From Algiphilus sp022763315 (GTDB taxonomy: Bacteria > Pseudomonadota > Gammaproteobacteria > Nevskiales > Nevskiaceae): 64,000 nt of DNA. The position numbers and the translations under genes were made by a program. The DNA is taken from NCBI RefSeq assembly GCF_965249985.1, contig NZ_OZ252280.1. One strand, written 5' to 3'. This document shows positions 25,419 to 34,448 of the stretch, in pieces. The notes beneath the pieces were generated by a model. The model did no database searches and was not told the DNA's origin. It saw nothing but the letters and a program-made list of their open reading frames with translations. Numbering within the stretch: position 1 is the stretch's first letter; each line of letters opens with the position of its first letter.

Positions 25419-26405
25419 ATGACCAAAATGCTTCGATCGACGACGATTACTTGCGCTATTGCGCTCTTCGGCACCTTGTTCGCAGCGCACGCCGCTGCCC
25501 AGGTTGATGGGACACTGGTGCGCCACAAGGGAGTCACCGTTGACGCAGGTGACTTGAACGAGGAGTTGGGTCTTCTCGAGCAAGAAAAGCGGCAACGAAT
25601 CATTTCCGAGGCGAACGAATTGCAGTCGACGGTCACCGGCTTGTATTTCCGCAAACGGATGAGTCAGCTTGCGGAATCGCAAGGCTTGCTGGCGGACGCC
25701 GAGGTACAGGCAGCACTACGCCAAGCGCGCGAGGCGACACTAGCGAAGCTCATGACAGATCGCTATCTCGAAGATATCGATTACCCTTCCTTTGAAGAGG
25801 AGGCTCGGCGGTACTACGAGGAGCATCTCTCCGAATTCACGCCCCCCGAGCGCATCAGAGCTGCACATATTTTTCTGCAGGCACCCAAAACTGAGGACAA
25901 GAAGCGTCGTCGGGGTGAAGCGGAGAAGATTCTGAAGCGGCTTCGCAAAGGCAAGAGCTTTTCAGAACTGGCCAAGAAGCATTCCGAAGACAGTACACGG
26001 CATACCGGTGGCGATTTGGGCTTCTTCACCCGCGAGCGCATGGCGCCTGAGTTCAATGAGGTGGCGTTCTCTATGAAGGAGAAGGGGGCCGTGTCCGATG
26101 TGGTGGAAACGCGCTTCGGTCTGCACATCGTGAAGCTGTTGGATCGTGATCTTGGCGAGCCGAAGGCCTTTGAGGCGGTATCGGAACAGATCAAAGAGCG
26201 ATTGAAAGCGGAATACCGTCGTGAGAATTTTTCGGCGTGGCTCAAGCAGGAGGTGCCGCCAGAGGTCGTGCGACTGCCTGATGCCCGCTTGCAAGCGTTG
26301 CAGGATGCGCTGGCTGAACGATACGCGGTGCGCATTCCCGAGGCAGAAGCTTCTGCCGATGCCGAAAGCACCCAGGTGCAGTCCACCGAGGCAGCAAAGC
26401 CGTAG
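25419..26405 (+). CDS. Periplasmic parvulin-type peptidyl-prolyl isomerase
   Basis: A 328-residue exported foldase (signal peptide about 1-27). A helical N-terminal chaperone-like region (30-140) resembles PrsA/SurA. One parvulin domain (about 145-242) has the patterns RAAHIFLQAP, FSELAKKHSEDSTRHTGGDLGFF, EFNEVAFSMKEKGAVSDVVETRFGLHIVKL. A charged helix and an acidic tail follow. Parvulins isomerise proline bonds in secreted proteins. Its place directly after the abundant secreted-protein gene and before a sulfotransferase suggests a client in this locus. ATG 25419 was chosen; ATG 25428 is an alternative. TACAAT at 25390-25395 could be the -10 of its own promoter. Confidence 0.85.
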   Translation: MTKMLRSTTITCAIALFGTLFAAHAAAQVDGTLVRHKGVTVDAGDLNEELGLLEQEKRQRIISEANELQSTVTGLYFRKRMSQLAESQGLLADAEVQAALRQAREATLAKLMTDRYLEDIDYPSFEEEARRYYEEHLSEFTPPERIRAAHIFLQAPKTEDKKRRRGEAEKILKRLRKGKSFSELAKKHSEDSTRHTGGDLGFFTRERMAPEFNEVAFSMKEKGAVSDVVETRFGLHIVKLLDRDLGEPKAFEAVSEQIKERLKAEYRRENFSAWLKQEVPPEVVRLPDARLQALQDALAERYAVRIPEAEASADAESTQVQSTEAAKP

Positions 26406-26415
26406 CGGCTGCATC

Positions 26416-27132
26416 ATGTGGCAGTTCTTGGGGATTGGGGCACAGAAGGCCGGTACTACCTGGCTATACCAGAATCTGCAACGACATCCCGAAATCTCCT
26501 TCCCAGGTGGAAAGGAGATGCACTTCTGGAACCGACCCCATGATGCGGCCGCGGTGGGCCGCTATCTGGCCACTTTCAGTGGCGGCGACACAGCCTGTGA
26601 AGGGGAGATCACGCCCGCTTACGCCATTCTTCCGGTGGCTGGGGTGGCGGAAATTGCGCACCATGCCCCGGCTTTGCGCATTCTCTATCTGCTGAGAAAT
26701 CCGGTAGAGCGGGCTTGGTCTTCGGCGCTGATGGCGCTGGACCGTGCGGAGATGGAATGGGGGGAAGCCAGTGAGGCATGGTTCATGGATCACTTCCGAT
26801 CGGCGGGATCGCTGGCCCGGGGTGATTACGCGCGCTGTCTACAAGGCTGGCTGGAACATTACCGCCGCGACCAGCTCCTGGTGATGTTTTACGATGATGT
26901 ACTGCGCGACCCCGCTGCAGTGCTCGGGGAGGCATGCGCTCACCTGGGCGTGTCACCGCCCGATGCTCATGTTCTGAACGACGCCAGTCGGCGCGTGTTT
27001 GCGGGTTCAGGTCACGCATTGCCACCCAGGCTGCGTGCTTTCCTCCAGGAGGTGTACGAGCCGCGGATTCGCGCTCTCGAAGCCCTGCTTGACGTGCGGC
27101 TTCCGGCGTGGCGGCAAGCGGAGGCGACATAG
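26416..27132 (+). CDS. Sulfotransferase
   Basis: A 238-residue PAPS sulfotransferase. The 5'-phosphosulfate loop GAQKAGTTWL (8-17) follows an initial beta strand, and YLLRNPVERAWSS (91-103) forms the 3'-phosphate site. E63/E64 and HFW near 36-38 are typical of this bacterial group. ATG 26416 lies ten bases after the isomerase stop. The same frame is open far upstream, but that part overlaps the isomerase gene and is not protein-like. Together with the other sulfotransferases it implies sulfation at several positions of the glycan. The acceptor is unknown. Confidence 0.85.
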   Translation: MWQFLGIGAQKAGTTWLYQNLQRHPEISFPGGKEMHFWNRPHDAAAVGRYLATFSGGDTACEGEITPAYAILPVAGVAEIAHHAPALRILYLLRNPVERAWSSALMALDRAEMEWGEASEAWFMDHFRSAGSLARGDYARCLQGWLEHYRRDQLLVMFYDDVLRDPAAVLGEACAHLGVSPPDAHVLNDASRRVFAGSGHALPPRLRAFLQEVYEPRIRALEALLDVRLPAWRQAEAT

Positions 27133-27196
27133 TGACTCCGGCACGACAGGCAGGGCGCGCGGTCGAGACGCTGCGAATCTCTGACCAGCTTCTTTC

Positions 27197-29326
27197 ATGC
27201 TGAAGCGCTTGCGAGACCGGCTGCGTCACGGTAGGGCAGCAGGCGCCTGGGTGACGGAAACAGAGGCTTTGTGTCGCGAGATCGCTGCATCGGGACTGTT
27301 TGACGCCGCCTTCTATCGAGCGCGGCACGACGGCGTACCGGCAACGCACGACGCGGCGCTCCGGCACTTCCTTCGCTGCGGTTTGGCAGAGGGGCATCAG
27401 CCTAGTGCGCGATTTGATCCGATCTGGTACGCCCAACAGTATCCCGACATCGTCGCGGCTGGCGCGCTGCCCTTGTTGCACTACATTCGGCACGGGCGCG
27501 ACGAAGGCCGCCAAGGCACCGCACCCGTCGTGTCGATGCCACGGGTGCGGGCCGCTTCTGCGGATACAGAAAAGGGGCGTAGCGCGCAAGCGAGGCACTG
27601 TGAGGATTTTTCGGACTTTGAGCAAAGTTGCCTGTTCGCGCCCCACCGCCACGCCCCTTTCTCCGAAGCAACGATTCGGGCCATTGGCTATATGGCCGCG
27701 CGGAAGCGGCACGTTCTGCGCACAGCGCGCGCCGAGGAGCGCTTACCGGGAGTCACAGTGGTCATCCCCTGGCGCGGCGAAGCCCTAGATCACCTATGCA
27801 GCGCCGTGATCAGTGCAGGACAACAGGAGCCGCGGCCTCGTGAAATCCTGGTGCTTGCCACAAAGCCGGTCACTGAGGCGATCACCACACAGTTGCGGGC
27901 CAATGTGGACGGACCGATGCCGCGCTATTTGGAGGCGCCCGAGGATGTGTGCGGCTTCCTGGCATGTGTGTACGACGCAGTGGCCACACCCTGGTTGGTC
28001 TGGCTGGAGCCGGGTGACCGCCTGGGAGCGGACTACATGCGCATCATGAGCGAGTTCGCGCCACGTATGCGCTCGCCCTTCGTTTTGAACTGTGGCCGCT
28101 ATTGCGCGATTACCGGGTCCTCGGCGGACGATGAAGATCACTCCACGCTGGCCTCTGTCACGCTTGAGCCTTTGCAGGCATCCTGCCTGGAACATCGTGG
28201 TCGAGCGGGGCTGAGCGGTTTGCTGCACGAGACGCAGCAGCTGGGGCGATTGCCTCGAATGCAAGAGTCTCTCCCCATCGCACGCTTGCCGTGGCTGCTC
28301 ACCGTATGGCTAGCACAGCAGGCGCACGGCTCCACGGTGCCTTGCCTGCTCGTCGAGCACCAGGTTGTGGACGCCGAGCTCACCGCCAATGCACCGCCCG
28401 TCGCGCTCGAGCAGCCGGTGCGCGCGGCCATTCGTGGCGCGTGCCTCGCCGACTCGTTGCCGGATGTGCCGTTGGCTGATCTGCGCGCCATGTACGCGCC
28501 ACGCGTGCCCGCTCTGCTGGAACCAGATGCGTATCGCGCCAGCGTTGTGATCCCCAACTACGAATGTGCCGATGAACTCAATGCGTGCGTGCAGGCAGTG
28601 CGCCGCTTTTCGCCGTCCGAGACGGAGTTGGTGATTGTGGACAATGGTTCGGGTGTAACCACACAACGAGTGCTCGGACAACTTGAGCGCCTCGATCGCG
28701 TGACCGTCATCCGTAACGCGAAAAACCTGGGCTTTACCTACGCTGTGAATCAAGGCATCTCGGCGGTGCCGACCGAGAGCGATGTCGTGCTGCTCAACAA
28801 CGATGCCATCGTAAGCCCCGGATGGCTCGATGCGTTGCAGGCGGTACGAGTCCTGGTTCCTGAGGCTGGTCTGATTGTGCCGCAGCAGGTTCTACTGGCC
28901 AACAGTCCGACGATGCAAGTGCATCACCCAGGGAGCAACCCGCAGCGCGAACTCGATGTGAATCTGTCCTGGCATCACGGAAATGTGCTGCACCCGCTGG
29001 GGGAGGTGGCGCCAGGCATGGTAGCGCTTCGCTTCGCCCCCTTTTTCTGTGTGCTGATTCCGCGCGAGGTGCTCGCTGCCCTGGGGCCCTTGGATTATCG
29101 CAATGGCCCGCATTATCGCTCGGACAATCTGTATTGCGATGCAGTACGACGTATTCTGGGCCGCCCGGTGATACACACAAGCCACTCAAAGGTCTATCAC
29201 TTGCTGCAGCGAGCCACCACCCAGCTGCGCGAGGCCGACGCCGGGCTCTTTGAAGCGATGTTTCGTAGAAACGAATGGAGCGATATCGTGGGTCATCCTG
29301 CTGGCGGACCAGCCCGTGAGGACTGA
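27197..29326 (+). CDS. GT2 glycosyltransferase with N-terminal FD-WY-YPDV repeats
   Basis: A 709-residue protein. Residues 35-105 are two repeats of the kind found five times in the giant glycosyltransferase. A first GT2-like fold follows (about 185-290: GVTVVIPWRG, ATPWLVWLEPGDRL) with the DxD region altered to EPGD. The second GT2 domain (448-660) looks intact: VVIPNYECADELNACV, VDNGSG, NLGFTYAVNQGI, LLNNDAIVSPGW. It probably adds one sugar of the surface glycan in the cytoplasm. It overlaps the following sulfotransferase gene by 11 bases, indicating coupling. Confidence 0.83.
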   Translation: MLKRLRDRLRHGRAAGAWVTETEALCREIAASGLFDAAFYRARHDGVPATHDAALRHFLRCGLAEGHQPSARFDPIWYAQQYPDIVAAGALPLLHYIRHGRDEGRQGTAPVVSMPRVRAASADTEKGRSAQARHCEDFSDFEQSCLFAPHRHAPFSEATIRAIGYMAARKRHVLRTARAEERLPGVTVVIPWRGEALDHLCSAVISAGQQEPRPREILVLATKPVTEAITTQLRANVDGPMPRYLEAPEDVCGFLACVYDAVATPWLVWLEPGDRLGADYMRIMSEFAPRMRSPFVLNCGRYCAITGSSADDEDHSTLASVTLEPLQASCLEHRGRAGLSGLLHETQQLGRLPRMQESLPIARLPWLLTVWLAQQAHGSTVPCLLVEHQVVDAELTANAPPVALEQPVRAAIRGACLADSLPDVPLADLRAMYAPRVPALLEPDAYRASVVIPNYECADELNACVQAVRRFSPSETELVIVDNGSGVTTQRVLGQLERLDRVTVIRNAKNLGFTYAVNQGISAVPTESDVVLLNNDAIVSPGWLDALQAVRVLVPEAGLIVPQQVLLANSPTMQVHHPGSNPQRELDVNLSWHHGNVLHPLGEVAPGMVALRFAPFFCVLIPREVLAALGPLDYRNGPHYRSDNLYCDAVRRILGRPVIHTSHSKVYHLLQRATTQLREADAGLFEAMFRRNEWSDIVGHPAGGPARED
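27299..27511 (+). repeat. Two FD-WY-YPDV type protein repeats
   Basis: Residues 35-105 of this glycosyltransferase. The first unit is diverged (LFDAAFYRARHDGV, HFLRCGLAEGHQP); the second is canonical (FDPIWYAQQYPDI, PLLHYIRHGRDEGRQ). They match the units at 20024-20584. Confidence 0.8.
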
Positions 29327-30107
29327 TTGCGCGCGAGCTCTGCTCGTGCTTGGACCTGGGCGTGGGGGGACGAGCCTTCTCGCGGCATTGATGGATAGTC
29401 ACCCGGATATGCGCGTCCTGTTCGAACAGGATGCGGAAGAGATGTTGATGCGGCGTGTGGTTGGTCGGTCGCAGGAAGAACGCATGCGCGTGGGTGCGCC
29501 TGCCTTCTATCACGCCTGCGCATCGCACCTGGCGGCCTGCGACACCCGCTGGTGGGGCAACAAGATCACCACCGAGCAGCTTTCAGGCCTGCAAGTCCCA
29601 GCGCAGCGTTTCTCCATCGACGCCGATGCGCTGTTCACCTACTTTTTCGATACGGTTTTTGCCGACTACGCACTGATCTTCATCCAACGGGATGGCCGTA
29701 CCTGCGTACGATCCAAGATGGCGCGTACCGATCAGGATCTCGAGGCAGCCTGTCGGCGTTGGGAGTTCGGAGTAGCGGTGCAGCGCTTTTTGTCTGGCCA
29801 CCCCCGTGCGCACTGCTTGCATTACGAAGACCTCGTCGCAGCACCACGGCGGACGCTCGGTCATCTGTGCGACTTTCTCGAACTGCCTTTTGACGCGGTG
29901 ATGTTGGAAGGGACGGACCACACCGGTTTGAATGCGGACTACCGGCACGGTGCCTTCGCGCACGATCGCTTGACGATGGAGGGGGTTCCCGAAGGAGCAG
30001 AGCGTCGCCTCGCCAAAGCGCTGGTACTCGCCGGTTATCCGCTGCCAATGGCAGAGGGCCTCCCTCCGGCATCCGGTGCACCCAAGGAGAAGGGGCGGCA
30101 CACGTGA
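29316..30107 (+). CDS. Sulfotransferase family protein
   Basis: A 263-residue P-loop protein. The 5'-phosphosulfate loop GPGRGGTSLL (13-22) is of the R-GGTS type, and FIQRDGRTCVRSKM (122-135) gives the 3'-phosphate site. HYEDLVAAPRRTL is the usual segment preceding the C-terminal helices. GTG 29316, inside the last codons of the preceding glycosyltransferase gene, is the only start that leaves a complete N-terminal strand; an ATG further upstream would add 22 unlikely residues. Its TGA overlaps the next ATG as TGATG. It is coupled on both sides to glycosyltransferases, which supports a glycan acceptor. Confidence 0.8.
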   Translation: MRTDCARALLVLGPGRGGTSLLAALMDSHPDMRVLFEQDAEEMLMRRVVGRSQEERMRVGAPAFYHACASHLAACDTRWWGNKITTEQLSGLQVPAQRFSIDADALFTYFFDTVFADYALIFIQRDGRTCVRSKMARTDQDLEAACRRWEFGVAVQRFLSGHPRAHCLHYEDLVAAPRRTLGHLCDFLELPFDAVMLEGTDHTGLNADYRHGAFAHDRLTMEGVPEGAERRLAKALVLAGYPLPMAEGLPPASGAPKEKGRHT

Positions 30108-31900
30108 TGGGCGTTCAGGATTCGCGTGTGCGCGTACTGGAATGGTTGCACGTGCGCTATCCGCGTGCGTATCGCGTTTTGCGTGCGCTGTGGCGTTTCC
30201 TGCGCTGGCGGTTCAGGGATTATCCCCGCTACCGGAGGAAGCTCGTGCGTTTTGCCGAGACCGCTCCTTGCGTAGGGAAGTCCATGCTGCGGGTGCATGT
30301 CGTGTGTCTGGTGGAGTCCCCCCTCACGGCGCGCGGTCGCCGCCGATTTCGCACCAGCGTGCTACAGCAACAAGGCGTAGAGCTTCGGCTCAGCTGGCTC
30401 GTGCAGCCATCACTGCTGAACGACTTCGCGCCGCTCGCAAACCACGAGGAGGTGATCAGCATGACCTCTCCTCCTTGGCCGCAATTGAGCCATTGGGCGC
30501 ACACGGCGGATACGGACGAGATGCTGGTGGTCTGCAGAAGTCACGTTCGCTTTCTTCCTGATGCATTGCGGCGTATTGCGGCAGGCATGCGCGCGGTCGC
30601 ACCTGCCGCCTTGGTGTTCGGTGATCACGAATACGTGCAACGTGGACGCCTATGTCTCAGCGCGCGTACGGCCTTTGACCGCCACGTGCGTTCGGACTAT
30701 GCCATCGCTGCGCCTTTTCTGGCCTTCAATGTGCGATGGCTGGCGGAGCAGGGCATCGGATTGGTGAATCCGGAGGCCCCCTCCTGGACATCGCTGTTGG
30801 CCGATCTGCTGGGGCACGTTCCCGAGTGCTCGGCGGTGCACCTACCGTTACCCGTGGTGCGCGTCGAAGATGCCCAACCACCTTCGCACCCTGCATTGGA
30901 TCGTTCGGGTGCGCTTCCTTCGCATCTTGACATGGAGGAAGCAGGCAATAGTCTCCCAATGATTGAGGGAGCAGACATCGCCGTAATCATTCCTACCCGT
31001 GACGGCTACCCTTACCTGAGGGCTGCGGTCGATACGGCCATGGCTGCCCTGCAGGCGTGTCGTAGGCGCGGCCGCATTGTCATCATCGACAATCAAAGCG
31101 CGCAGCCCGCAACGTGCGACTACCTGCACGCGGTCGCTGATACCGAGCTGCACGGCGTGCGCCTGGAAGTCTGGCGTTACGATCATCCCTTCAACTACGC
31201 AAGAATGCATAACTGGGCGGTCGCCCAGCTCAGAGAGCCCTTGCTGCTGCTGCTCAATGATGACGTTGAGGCATCGCAATCCGGTCTGGCGACGCCCACG
31301 ACTTGCTGGCTTGCATGGATGCTGGCGCAGATGCGTGACCCCCGCGTAGCCGCGGTGGGAGCACAATTACGGTATCCCAATGGCACAGTTCAGCATGCCG
31401 GCGTCGTCCTGGGTCTTGGTATTGATCACATTGCCGGTCATGTGGGGGTGGGCCTCGACCCCGGCAACGATCGGCTCGCCATGGCCGGTTTGGGCCGCCC
31501 GAGGGCGGTCAGTGCCGTTACCGCCGCCTGCTTGCTGACCCGTCGCGAGAGTTTCGAGCAGGTCGGCGGTTTCGAGTCCGAGGGACTGCCCGTGGCCTTC
31601 AACGATGTCGATTATTGTCTGCGTCTGCGTGCCAGCGGATACGATGTGGTGATGGAACCGCGTGCCGTCTTGACGCACCATGAGTCACTGACGCGCGGGC
31701 AGGACCATGATCCGGTGAAGCGGGCGCGTTTCGAGGGGGAATGCGCCTTCATGAAGCGCCGGTGGGGCAGGGCCTTGCTCGAGGATCCTTTCTACAGCCC
31801 GCACTACGCCATCGATACGGCCGATCTGTCGTTGCGTGCCCAGCCAGATGGGCGGGCTGTTGCGGCGCGCGTCGCAAACCGGGCGCAGCCACTGGACTGA
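30107..31900 (+). CDS. GT2 glycosyltransferase with unusual N-terminal extension
   Basis: A 597-residue protein. The first 285 residues start with a basic, Arg-rich helix (about 15-50, possibly membrane-associated) and a degenerate GT2-like fold (60-230). A canonical GT2 domain follows (290-530) with AVIIPTRDGYPYL, IIDNQSA, NYARMHNWAV, the DxD-type LLNDDVEAS (382-390) and AFNDVDYCLRLRASGYDVV. This tandem layout resembles capsule glycosyltransferases carrying the 'N-DD-v/E' motif. ATG 30107 was chosen over GTG 30104. The donor is unknown; dTDP-rhamnose is available from the rml genes. Confidence 0.83.
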   Translation: MGVQDSRVRVLEWLHVRYPRAYRVLRALWRFLRWRFRDYPRYRRKLVRFAETAPCVGKSMLRVHVVCLVESPLTARGRRRFRTSVLQQQGVELRLSWLVQPSLLNDFAPLANHEEVISMTSPPWPQLSHWAHTADTDEMLVVCRSHVRFLPDALRRIAAGMRAVAPAALVFGDHEYVQRGRLCLSARTAFDRHVRSDYAIAAPFLAFNVRWLAEQGIGLVNPEAPSWTSLLADLLGHVPECSAVHLPLPVVRVEDAQPPSHPALDRSGALPSHLDMEEAGNSLPMIEGADIAVIIPTRDGYPYLRAAVDTAMAALQACRRRGRIVIIDNQSAQPATCDYLHAVADTELHGVRLEVWRYDHPFNYARMHNWAVAQLREPLLLLLNDDVEASQSGLATPTTCWLAWMLAQMRDPRVAAVGAQLRYPNGTVQHAGVVLGLGIDHIAGHVGVGLDPGNDRLAMAGLGRPRAVSAVTAACLLTRRESFEQVGGFESEGLPVAFNDVDYCLRLRASGYDVVMEPRAVLTHHESLTRGQDHDPVKRARFEGECAFMKRRWGRALLEDPFYSPHYAIDTADLSLRAQPDGRAVAARVANRAQPLD

Positions 31901-31932
31901 GCAGGCAGTCCCACTGGGCTTGAAGCGGGGTC

Positions 31933-32706
31933 CTAACGCTTGTCGCGTCGGCGATAGTCGGGGGAAGTCCACAGCCGCAGCAGGCTGTGGCTGTGCCAAC
32001 GGAAGTGTCGGAGCTCGCGCAAACTGCGCCGTCCCGCCGGGTGAATGACGCGTTCTCCCGTCAACAGAGCAATGTCGTAGCCCGCCTGACGCACGCGCAG
32101 ACAGAGGTCCACATCTTCGCAGTAGAGGCGATAGCGCGTGTCAAAGCCGCGCACGGCCTGGAACACCTCACTTCGAAAAGCCATGAACAGCCCCGCCACC
32201 CAATCGACCGCAATCGTGGTTTCCGTGGCTGGAGTGTCATAGTCGATGCCACCCCGGTGCGTCAGGTAGCGCTGCAGCAGCCTGCGTGGCGTCACCATGC
32301 GTCGCGCATTGTCATCCATCATGCCGTCTTCGGTGTAGGCGCGCGGTGCGCCCAGGCCCCAGCGCGGTAAGGCCAGGGTCGCCTCTAGAGCATCCAGGAC
32401 CTGCCCCTTGAATGTCAGTTCCGGGTCGAGCGCGAGTGCAAAGCGGGAGTGACATCCGAGAAGGGCGCGATTGTGATTCTCCGCAAAGCTGCGTTGATGG
32501 CTGCCATGCACAACAGTGAGTCGGCGCCGGAGGGCGTTCGGTGCGCGCTGAAGATAATCGATATTTTCGGGCGCATTGATAGTGAGTACGACACGATAAT
32601 CGCGACGCCCCATCTGCTCGGCCAAGCTCACCAGCGTGGGGAGAACTCTGTCGCCGTGTCGGTGACTGATGATGGAAATGGTCCAGTCGCCGCCGCAAGA
32701 AGGCAT
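31933..32706 (-). CDS. GT2 family glycosyltransferase, short
   Basis: A 257-residue enzyme with a single GT2 domain. It opens with WTISIISHRHGDRVLPTL, has HNRALLGCHSRFALALDPE in the nucleotide-binding region (DPE 94-96 replacing DxD), and shows VAGLFMAFRSEVFQAVRGFD and CEDVDLCLRVRQAGYDIAL (196-214). The last is common in rhamnosyl- and related transferases. ATG 32706 lies 16 bases after the stop of the upstream sulfotransferase gene, so the two form a leftward pair. The specificity is not readable. Confidence 0.8.
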   Translation of the reverse strand: MPSCGGDWTISIISHRHGDRVLPTLVSLAEQMGRRDYRVVLTINAPENIDYLQRAPNALRRRLTVVHGSHQRSFAENHNRALLGCHSRFALALDPELTFKGQVLDALEATLALPRWGLGAPRAYTEDGMMDDNARRMVTPRRLLQRYLTHRGGIDYDTPATETTIAVDWVAGLFMAFRSEVFQAVRGFDTRYRLYCEDVDLCLRVRQAGYDIALLTGERVIHPAGRRSLRELRHFRWHSHSLLRLWTSPDYRRRDKR

Positions 32707-32722
32707 GACCAATCGTGGCCGG

Positions 32723-33394
32723 CTAGCGCGCTGCGGGCAGGCGCGCCTTGGCGCGCGCCTCAAACAGCCGCGAGGCTTTTTCATAGAGCGCCATGTCCAG
32801 CGCATTGTGTTGCACGATCAACTGACGTAGCTCTGTAGAGCAGGGGTGCGCTGCGCTGAGGTCACTGCGCGCCACATTCTCCTCAATGTTGTCGACGTCG
32901 ACCCCAAAGCGCTCCGCAAACAACGCCAGGGACTCGCCATAGCGTTCGCTGATGCCAATGAAGGCGAAGGCCTCCAGATCGAGTCCGCGGGTGAAGCGAT
33001 GCTGGAGGTTGGCATAGCGTGGGTCGGATACAAAGTCTTCAAGCGACATCTCCATGCCCTGATGGCGACGGCGATGTGCATGCTCGGATAACAGTCGCTG
33101 TACGGGATCTCGAAAGAACACGCACCAGTGCGAGGAGAAATCCTGCAGCAACGCGGCGTATTGCTGGTAGCTGAAATGACCCGTGAAGACCAGCGCATGC
33201 GCATCGGCCATTGCACCGGACAAATCCTCCGGTCGACCGGAATGGATCGTATCCCGTACGATCTGGCTGGTGACCGGTTCTTCTGCCGGGTAGGCGCAGA
33301 CAACGCGTTCGCTTCCCAGGCGTTGCTGCAGCGCACGACGCAGTGCGGTGCCACAGGTCTTCGGTACGTGGATCAGAATTATCGGTTCGAGCAT
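32723..33394 (-). CDS. Sulfotransferase of the heparan/chondroitin-like (Sulfotransfer_2) type
   Basis: A 223-residue protein. It opens with the 5'-phosphosulfate loop HVPKTCGTAL (9-18), the 'HIPKTAGT' form typical of Golgi-like carbohydrate sulfotransferases. FRDPVQRLLSEH (94-105) forms the 3'-phosphate site. ATG 33394 was chosen since it places this loop at the usual distance; the frame stays open upstream to 33592, but that part is Arg/Ala-rich and lies in the divergent promoter region of kpsM. It is the fifth sulfotransferase module in the locus and sits beside the export genes. Confidence 0.8.
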   Translation of the reverse strand: MLEPIILIHVPKTCGTALRRALQQRLGSERVVCAYPAEEPVTSQIVRDTIHSGRPEDLSGAMADAHALVFTGHFSYQQYAALLQDFSSHWCVFFRDPVQRLLSEHAHRRRHQGMEMSLEDFVSDPRYANLQHRFTRGLDLEAFAFIGISERYGESLALFAERFGVDVDNIEENVARSDLSAAHPCSTELRQLIVQHNALDMALYEKASRLFEARAKARLPAAR

Positions 33395-33598
33395 TCCGTG
33401 CGCTATGAAGGCGGGTTTCGTGCGGGCCGGCGAGTGTATGCGAGCTGGCGCCGCGCAGCGAGGGCATACTGCGCTTCGTGCACGCATCAAAGTATCATGG
33501 GGCGCTCGCGCTCGAGCCGCCGCAGTGCGCGCCGCAGTGCCTCTCTTCCTGCTGGGCATTTGATGCCCTGACGCCCCTTTGATCTGGAGCATCCGACC

Positions 33599-34438
33599 GT
33601 GACGAACGAAAAGGACGCGCCTGCCGCGCCGGCGTCATCGTTGTCCGTGGCGCCTGCTTCGGGCCGACGCCGTTCCAGCTGGAAGGTCTTTGTCGACTCC
33701 ACTTGGGCCTTTCTGCTGCGCGAGATCAAGAATCAATTCGGACGCTCCCGCCTCGGCTATGTCTTCGCCATTGCAGAACCTGCGGCCGTAGTCGCAATTC
33801 TCACCGCGTTGCATACCTTCGTACGCGGCAATCATGCGGCGATCTACGGGGAAAACCCGATTGTTTTCTTTGTCTTTGGGGCGGTGCCCTATTTCATCTT
33901 CATGAACAACGTGAACAGTGCCCAGAATGTCTGCACCTCGCACAAGGGTCTGTTCAATTACCGGCAGATCAAGCCGGTCGATATCATGCTCGCCCGCTGC
34001 ATGATTGACGCCCTCATGATGGCGGGTGTGGGCTTCGTCTTTCTGGCGGGTTGGTGGTGGCTGGGCAACAGCTTGTCCCTCGACAGCTGGCTCGGATTGA
34101 TCGGCGCTCTGACGGCCTTGTTTGCACTGGGGTTCAGCCTGGGACTTTGCTTCGAGGTCTACGGCACCATCTATCCTGACTTGCGGCGCATCTTTCAGAT
34201 TTTCATGCGCCCGATGTTTTTCATCTCCGGACTGTTCTTCACCATTGACATGATTCCGGTCGCATACCGTCCGCTCTTGGTGTGGAACCCGGTGCTGCAC
34301 GGCGTGGATTTCGCACGGGATGCCGTGCTGACCGGTTACGATTCTCCGGGGAGCATCGTGTACATGCTGGCCATTACCGCCATCATTCTTTTCGTCGGCC
34401 TTGCCGGCTATCGTCGCCATCTCTGGCAATTGATCTAG
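33599..34438 (+). CDS. kpsM: Capsule polysaccharide ABC transporter permease
   Basis: A 279-residue ABC-2 type inner-membrane permease with six predicted helices after a 35-residue cytosolic tail. Family features include FLLREIKNQFGRSRLGY at the start and FMRPMFFISGLFF in the last third. With the ATPase downstream it would move a finished, lipid-linked polysaccharide across the inner membrane in group 2 capsule export. GTG 33599 starts the gene, and the upstream 200 bases hold divergent promoters. The Pro/Ala/Ser-rich N-terminal tail is longer than in E. coli KpsM. The ATPase gene starts 10 bases after the stop. Confidence 0.9.
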   Translation: MTNEKDAPAAPASSLSVAPASGRRRSSWKVFVDSTWAFLLREIKNQFGRSRLGYVFAIAEPAAVVAILTALHTFVRGNHAAIYGENPIVFFVFGAVPYFIFMNNVNSAQNVCTSHKGLFNYRQIKPVDIMLARCMIDALMMAGVGFVFLAGWWWLGNSLSLDSWLGLIGALTALFALGFSLGLCFEVYGTIYPDLRRIFQIFMRPMFFISGLFFTIDMIPVAYRPLLVWNPVLHGVDFARDAVLTGYDSPGSIVYMLAITAIILFVGLAGYRRHLWQLI

Positions 34439-34448
34439 AGCGAGCGCA

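Noticed and set aside
26221..26415. N-terminal extension of the sulfotransferase at 26416
   Set aside because: The region is the coding end of the parvulin gene; ATG 26416 puts the phosphosulfate loop at the expected place.
33395..33592. N-terminal extension of the sulfotransferase at 32723
   Set aside because: Arg/Ala-rich, low plausibility, and it would consume the divergent promoter region before kpsM.
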